Assembly: GCA_937951315.1 (NCBI GenBank)
Contig: CALFCG010000128.1
Location: 1-45,988 of the forward strand
Direction of reading: 5' to 3'
Source: an uncultured cyanobacterium
GTDB taxonomy: Bacteria; Cyanobacteriota; Cyanobacteriia; Thermosynechococcales; Thermosynechococcaceae
DNA: 45,988 bases
Shown: positions 42,030 to 45,988 of the stretch, in pieces
Position numbering within the stretch: position 1 is the first letter of the stretch
Layout: the number at the start of each line of letters is the position of its first letter
Program-made: the position numbers and the translations under genes
Notes under the pieces: model-generated
Told to the model about the DNA's origin: nothing
Databases searched by the model: none
What the model saw: the letters and a program-made list of their open reading frames with translations, nothing else

Positions 42030-43124
42030 ATGCAGACTCTTCCATTTCTACCTTTAGATTTGCCCTTTGCAGCCCCCTTAACCAAGCTGGCCTATCAAAC
42101 CTTCGGCCAAAGTAAAAACGTATTTGGCATTGCCCATAGAGAATGGAGTAATCGGGTTCGGCAGATCGTCGATCCACCCCAGCAGCAGAAAACGAGCAAC
42201 ATTGATGACCAGATGCTGGCGATGTTGCAAGCACGCTTCGATCAGCTGCTAGAGACGGACTGGGAAGATGCGCAGCAAGGCATTTATCCAACTTCTCTTT
42301 TATTTGATAATCCTTGGGATGAATTCTTCAGCTTCTATCCTGCTGTTTGGCTAGATGCGCCAAAGACTTGGCGGCGCTCCAACCAGCGACGGTATCAAGA
42401 GTTCTCAGAGTCTATCGATACGAACGGTTTCCCAAAATATTACTTGCAAAACTTCCATCATCAGTCTGATGGGTATCTGAGTGAGACCTCTGCCAACCTT
42501 TACGATCTTCAGGTAGAACTTCTGTTTGGGGGAACAGCTGATGCTATGCGCCGTCGAGTTCTAGCGCCTATTAAACAAGGATTACAGCGATTCAACGATA
42601 TATTGCCCCAACACACACGGATGGTGGATATTGCCTGTGGCACAGGTCGAACCTTAAAAATGCTCAGGGCTGCTTTCCCGCAGGCGTCACTACATGGCAC
42701 TGACCTCTCTCCGGCCTACTTGCGAAAGGCCAATCAACTCCTCTCTCAAAATCCGGGAGAACTGCCTCAGCTTTTGCAGGCCAATGCTGAGACTCTGCCC
42801 TATCAAGACAATCAATTTCATGCGGTGACGAGTGTCTTCCTTTTCCATGAGCTGCCGGCAGTTGTTCGACAAACAATCATCAATGAATGCTTCCGCATTG
42901 CGAAACCCAAGGGCGTCTTTGTTCTTTGTGATTCAGTGCAAGTCAGTGATTCTCCTGAGATGGAGGCATTCATGAAGAATTTCCCGGCAGTTTTTCATGA
43001 GCCTTACTACCGCCATTATTCAACCGATAATTTGGAAGAGCGTTTGCAACAGGCGGGCTTCACAGATATCCACACGGAGGTCCATTTTATGAGTAAGTAT
43101 TGGGTGGCACACAAGCCTGCCTAA
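42030..43124 (+). CDS. class I SAM-dependent methyltransferase
   Basis: After a ~190-residue N-terminal part (LDLPFAAPLTKLAYQTFGQ..., ...FPKYYLQNFHHQSDGYLSETSANLYDLQVELLFGGTADAMRRR) comes the Rossmann-fold methyltransferase: motif I MVDIACGTGRTLKMLRAAFPQASLHGTDLSP, motif II region ANAETLPYQDNQFHAVTSVFLFHELP and motif III with FRIAKPKGVFVLCDS. Family members methylate small molecules such as quinones or sterols; the long N-part with QNFHHQSDGYLS is seen in cyanobacterial UbiE-like proteins. The substrate is not deducible. It starts 116 bases from ffh, divergently. Confidence 0.9.
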   Translation: MQTLPFLPLDLPFAAPLTKLAYQTFGQSKNVFGIAHREWSNRVRQIVDPPQQQKTSNIDDQMLAMLQARFDQLLETDWEDAQQGIYPTSLLFDNPWDEFFSFYPAVWLDAPKTWRRSNQRRYQEFSESIDTNGFPKYYLQNFHHQSDGYLSETSANLYDLQVELLFGGTADAMRRRVLAPIKQGLQRFNDILPQHTRMVDIACGTGRTLKMLRAAFPQASLHGTDLSPAYLRKANQLLSQNPGELPQLLQANAETLPYQDNQFHAVTSVFLFHELPAVVRQTIINECFRIAKPKGVFVLCDSVQVSDSPEMEAFMKNFPAVFHEPYYRHYSTDNLEERLQQAGFTDIHTEVHFMSKYWVAHKPA

Positions 43125-43171
43125 CGCTGTCACTTAGACTCTTTCAAGATCTGTCGCGAGGGTCATAGCCC

Positions 43172-44053
43172 ATGACTGAATCCGAGCTAGACCATAATCA
43201 AGAGCATCAGTTCATTGTCAGTAATAATGTCAAACTGCATTATGTGACACAGGGGGAAGGGCCGTTGATGCTCATGCTGCACGGCTTTCCAGAGTTTTGG
43301 TATTCCTGGCGCTATCAAATCCCTGAATTTGCAAAGGATCATAAGGTCGTGGCTTTAGATCTACGCGGCTATAACCTTAGCGAGAAGCCGACAAAGGTCA
43401 GTGCCTACCACATATCTGAACTGATTAAGGATATAGAGGGCGTCATTCAGGGATTGGGCTACGACGACTGTATTTTGGTCGGTCATGATTGGGGCGGTTT
43501 CATTGCCTGGTGTTTTGCCTACGCTCATCCCCATAGGCTGCAAAAACTGATTGTGTTGAACTTGCCGCATCCGGCGAAGTTTGCCAAGGCACTGCGCACC
43601 AATCCACGGCAAATGTTGCGGAGCTGGTATATCGCATTCTTTCAGTTGCCAAGGCTGCCCGAGTGGATGTTTCAGCGCAACGATTATGGTGCGATCGCAT
43701 CTGCCTTTGCGGACAAAGCCACCCAAAAAAGCGCCTTTACTTCAGAAGATCTCAAAGCTTTCAAACAGGCTGCTGCCCATCAAGGGGCACTCACGGCGAT
43801 GATCAACTACTATCGCAGCAATACCCGCACATTTACCTCTCAGAACTGGGATATCCTTAACGTGCCGACATTGCTGCTATGGGGCGAAGATGATTTCGCC
43901 CTGGGGAAAGAACTCACCTACGGTACGGAAGAATTTGTAAAAGATCTACAGGTTCATTATCTGAGTGATTGCAACCACTGGATTCAGCAAGAACAACCAG
44001 AGCAAGTCAATCAATACATGCGAGGTTTTCTGGTCTCGGCGCAAGCGTTATAA
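43172..44053 (+). CDS. alpha/beta hydrolase, epoxide-hydrolase/haloalkane-dehalogenase-like
   Basis: The 293-residue protein has the epoxide hydrolase landmarks: oxyanion motif HGFPEFWYSWRYQIP, the nucleophile elbow VGHDWGGFIAW with Asp nucleophile, acid in LLLWGEDD, and the catalytic His in DCNHWIQQEQP. A lid region (MLRSWYIAFFQLPRLPEWMF) lies between. Such enzymes hydrolyse epoxides or carbon-halogen bonds via an Asp-ester; dehalogenase specificity would need two halide-binding residues that I cannot confirm. It follows the methyltransferase by 47 bases and may share its transcript. Confidence 0.9.
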   Translation: MTESELDHNQEHQFIVSNNVKLHYVTQGEGPLMLMLHGFPEFWYSWRYQIPEFAKDHKVVALDLRGYNLSEKPTKVSAYHISELIKDIEGVIQGLGYDDCILVGHDWGGFIAWCFAYAHPHRLQKLIVLNLPHPAKFAKALRTNPRQMLRSWYIAFFQLPRLPEWMFQRNDYGAIASAFADKATQKSAFTSEDLKAFKQAAAHQGALTAMINYYRSNTRTFTSQNWDILNVPTLLLWGEDDFALGKELTYGTEEFVKDLQVHYLSDCNHWIQQEQPEQVNQYMRGFLVSAQAL

Positions 44054-44290
44054 CTCATTACGACTTGCCGATCACGACACAATCGACAATGAACAGGTCA
44101 AAAACGACACTTGTTTCATTTTTTGTGTCACAAATACCCCACTTTTTTATCAATCTGGTGCTGAACCTTGCGATACACCAAATGGGCTTGAGTTGTCTGG
44201 GGTGCGGAAGAGCTGCAATCTTTAGGTGAAATTGGCAGCCATTTATTTAGTATGTGCTGATAAATTGTTGTCTTTCTGTTGCGGAGCAAG

Positions 44291-44324
44291 AAAAAAACCC
44301 CTAACCGTCGATTAGGGGCTTTTT
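44291..44324. terminator. strong bidirectional terminator
   Basis: CCCCTAA (44298-44304) pairs with TTAGGGG (44312-44318), loop CCGTCGA, preceded by a seven-A run and followed by CTTTTT. It is positioned to end the methyltransferase/hydrolase transcript, and the A-run would allow termination from the other side. Confidence 0.85.
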
Positions 44325-44509
44325 GGAAATATGGAAAGTCCCTTCGGAACCAACAGCATCCATACCCCAAAGATGGTTTTTAGGTCTGCTGGTTTGCGCC
44401 TTGTCCTTTCGGAACAAGTTGCCATTTCGGGGACTTAGAAGGGCTATATGTGGGGGGTATGACAGCCCAATAAATCTAGAATAATCCACGAAACACTTAA
44501 AAATAACCG

Positions 44510-44530
44510 AAGAAACACGGGTTTCTTTTT
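44510..44530 (+). terminator. weak hairpin with T-run
   Basis: AAGAAAC (44510-44516) pairs with GTTTCTT (44521-44527) around ACGG and continues into TTT. It lies between the strong terminator and the azoreductase gene; a small untranslated transcript could end here. Confidence 0.4.
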
Positions 44531-44896
44531 ATGTTATTCAGTTTCCTTATTCCCTTAGCTTAAAGATGTACCAGAGGACAAGAGTATTCATGGGGATTTC
44601 CCGAAAAGATCTTCGTCTTCGAGAGATTTCAAGTCAAAGATAAGTGTATATCTACTGTTCTCTTCAAGCAAAGCTGGGTCAATAGATATCATTTTCTACA
44701 GAAATATTGAAGTGATTTGCTTTAGGAAAAAAGTGATATTTTTTGCGCGAATCACTGTTACCCCCCATGTTAACCTTACCTGCAGACAGCAGTACTTATG
44801 TATTGATGAGAAAAGCCATTCACTTTAAACTAGAGTTGTTAGTTTGCTAAATTCAATCGGACGATTGCATTTCTTTGCTGTATCGATGAAATTACC

Positions 44897-45514
44897 ATGA
44901 CTCGTCTATTGCGAATTGATTCTAGCTCCAGAACCCAAGGCTCGCATTCTCGTGACCTTGCCGATTTCTTTGAGCAGGTTTGGCACCAGAAGTATCCTAC
45001 ACATGAGATCACGACTCGCGATGTGACACAGCCCGCTATTCCCCATATCGATGAAATCACCATCGCTGGTTTTCAGACACCCCCTGACCAACGGACAGAT
45101 GCAATGAAGGCGTCAGTGGCCTTATCTGATACGTTGATTTCAGAGCTTAAGCAGGCTGATATCCTTCTCATTTCTACACCCATGTATAACTTCTCCATTC
45201 CTTCGGCTCTGAAGGCATGGGTTGATCAAATTGTGCGAGCAGGCCAAACCTTTGCGATGGATGAGAACGGGTTTAGCGGCCTTCTCACCACTGAGAAAGC
45301 CTTTGTCGTTTCAGCCTATGGTGCGGGTGGATATCATCACGACGGTCCTTTTGCTGCCCTAAACTTTGTCGAACCTTATCTTCAGGGGTTGCTTAGCTTT
45401 TTAGGCGTACAAGAGATTCACCACTTTGCTGCAGAAGGTATGATGGATACCCCAGAAGCACAGTCTCTGGTTATTGAGAAAGTTCAATCGCAAATTCAAG
45501 CTGCAATTGGGTAA
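44897..45514 (+). CDS. azoR: FMN-dependent NADH azoreductase (AzoR)
   Basis: The 205-residue flavodoxin-like protein starts TRLLRIDSSSRTQGSHSRDLADFF (FMN phosphate loop), with the characteristic TPMYNFSIPSALKAWVDQIVRAGQTF motif and VVSAYGAGGY. AzoR-type enzymes reduce quinones and azo compounds with NAD(P)H and protect against thiol or quinone stress. It stands alone; its promoter should lie in the AT-rich stretch upstream. The length and ATG match the family. Confidence 0.95.
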   Translation: MTRLLRIDSSSRTQGSHSRDLADFFEQVWHQKYPTHEITTRDVTQPAIPHIDEITIAGFQTPPDQRTDAMKASVALSDTLISELKQADILLISTPMYNFSIPSALKAWVDQIVRAGQTFAMDENGFSGLLTTEKAFVVSAYGAGGYHHDGPFAALNFVEPYLQGLLSFLGVQEIHHFAAEGMMDTPEAQSLVIEKVQSQIQAAIG

Positions 45515-45988
45515 ACAGGCTGTGATGACTTATTTGCATTCCGCAGATTTGCAAAGTAAATCGGTCGAGATGCGATCGCAACCTTCCAGAATGAGTATCT
45601 AAGCTCGAGTCAGGAGACTTTGGAAGACCAAATCCTCGCGAAGGATATGTCGCGAAAGCTTTTGATGGGGAAACCATACGCTGATCCTCTTGGGGCTTGG
45701 GAGGGGCTCTGTCGATGTTGAGCTAAAACTGAATTCTGATGAGGGCTGCCCCATTCAACGGCCCCTTGTCTAAGCACTGTTCTGAAAATTCCTCTGAATT
45801 TGGGATTGAATTAAGAACACAACGTTGATTTCATCGGTCCTGGCAGGAAATTCATCCGTAATTAGCCGTTTATCCTCATAAGTTCCACATATTCTTTTTT
45901 TATATTGTAGTTGCGAGGTGCTGTTAACGACCTCATCAAGGATGCAACAGCACTTTGCGCAAGCAATTTTTTCTTGACATTGTCCAAG
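45515..45988. other. gene-poor end of the window
   Basis: No supportable gene is visible. A HIP1 octamer occurs near 45573. A frame at 45471-45677 on the minus strand overlaps the azoR end and has no motif. Any gene here must begin beyond the window. Confidence 0.45.

Larger units (their letters stand above)
44054..44896. other. gene-poor stretch with terminators
   Basis: The 843 bases between the hydrolase and the azoreductase contain no convincing gene. Short frames at 43965-44229 and 44301-44489 lack start signals or motifs. Two hairpins with T-runs are visible (44291-44324 and 44510-44530). The 3' part is AT-rich and should contain the azoreductase promoter. Confidence 0.5.

Noticed and set aside
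1-45988. CRISPR array, tRNA or rRNA genes, insertion sequence or prophage
   Set aside because: No regularly spaced repeats, no T-arm/anticodon-arm pattern and no transposase, integrase or phage structural motif were seen in reading the window; a covariance-model scan would be needed to exclude a divergent tRNA.

Overview
The window looks like cyanobacterial chromosome. Evidence for this: many copies of the HIP1 octamer GCGATCGC (for example near 2492, 2771 and 2885); cyanobacterial small-protein families (a DUF2949 protein, a SirB1/transglutaminase-like protein); a PatA-type response regulator and PilJ-like receptor in a chemotaxis locus; a VTE6-like DUF92 protein; and the block ffh - rpsP - KH protein - phoH. 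I cannot name the genus. I saw no rRNA or tRNA genes, transposase, phage gene or CRISPR array.

Layout. 1-4263: the end of a dehydrogenase-like gene, two tandem paralogous ~57-residue proteins, a small exported protein, a VOC protein divergent from a DUF92 membrane kinase, an ArsR regulator and a SirB1-type protein. 4675-7434: three consecutive exported proteins or lipoproteins of unknown function. 7682-11900: small proteins, an HNH-nuclease-like protein abutting an RtcB RNA ligase, and an orphan vMAP-type HTH/AAA ATPase followed by a gene-poor stretch with a strong hairpin.

12553-21462: an accessory metabolic cluster made of an Fe(II)/2-oxoglutarate oxygenase, two divergent glutamine-synthetase-like gamma-glutamyl ligases, a TIM-barrel isomerase-like protein, a TauABC/SsuABC-type ABC importer and a Rieske oxygenase. 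The parts suggest uptake of a small organic (possibly N-methylated) nitrogen compound, oxidative cleavage, and capture of the amine as a gamma-glutamyl amide. That pathway is inference. The importer ATPase gene carries an in-frame amber codon between Walker A and the signature motif.

21502-27354: a HEAT-repeat protein; a GntR/UTRA regulator divergent from a fatty acid desaturase, with two palindromic operators between them; an exported MsrA; an exported His/Arg-rich polycationic protein; and an SDR oxidoreductase. 27796-28563 is hisA.

28699-38614: a chemotaxis-type signalling locus (CheR-TPR, PatA-like regulator, double-CheW, PilJ-like MCP, CheA-REC hybrid, a stand-alone receiver, CheB). CheB has intact esterase residues but a receiver that has lost its phospho-acceptor Asp; the gene just upstream encodes a closely related intact receiver. 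Terminator-like hairpins sit in three of the intergenic gaps.

38593-41913 (minus strand): phoH, KH protein, rpsP, ffh. 42030-45514: a methyltransferase, an epoxide-hydrolase-like protein, a gene-poor stretch with terminators, and an AzoR-type azoreductase. The last ~470 bases hold no gene I can support.
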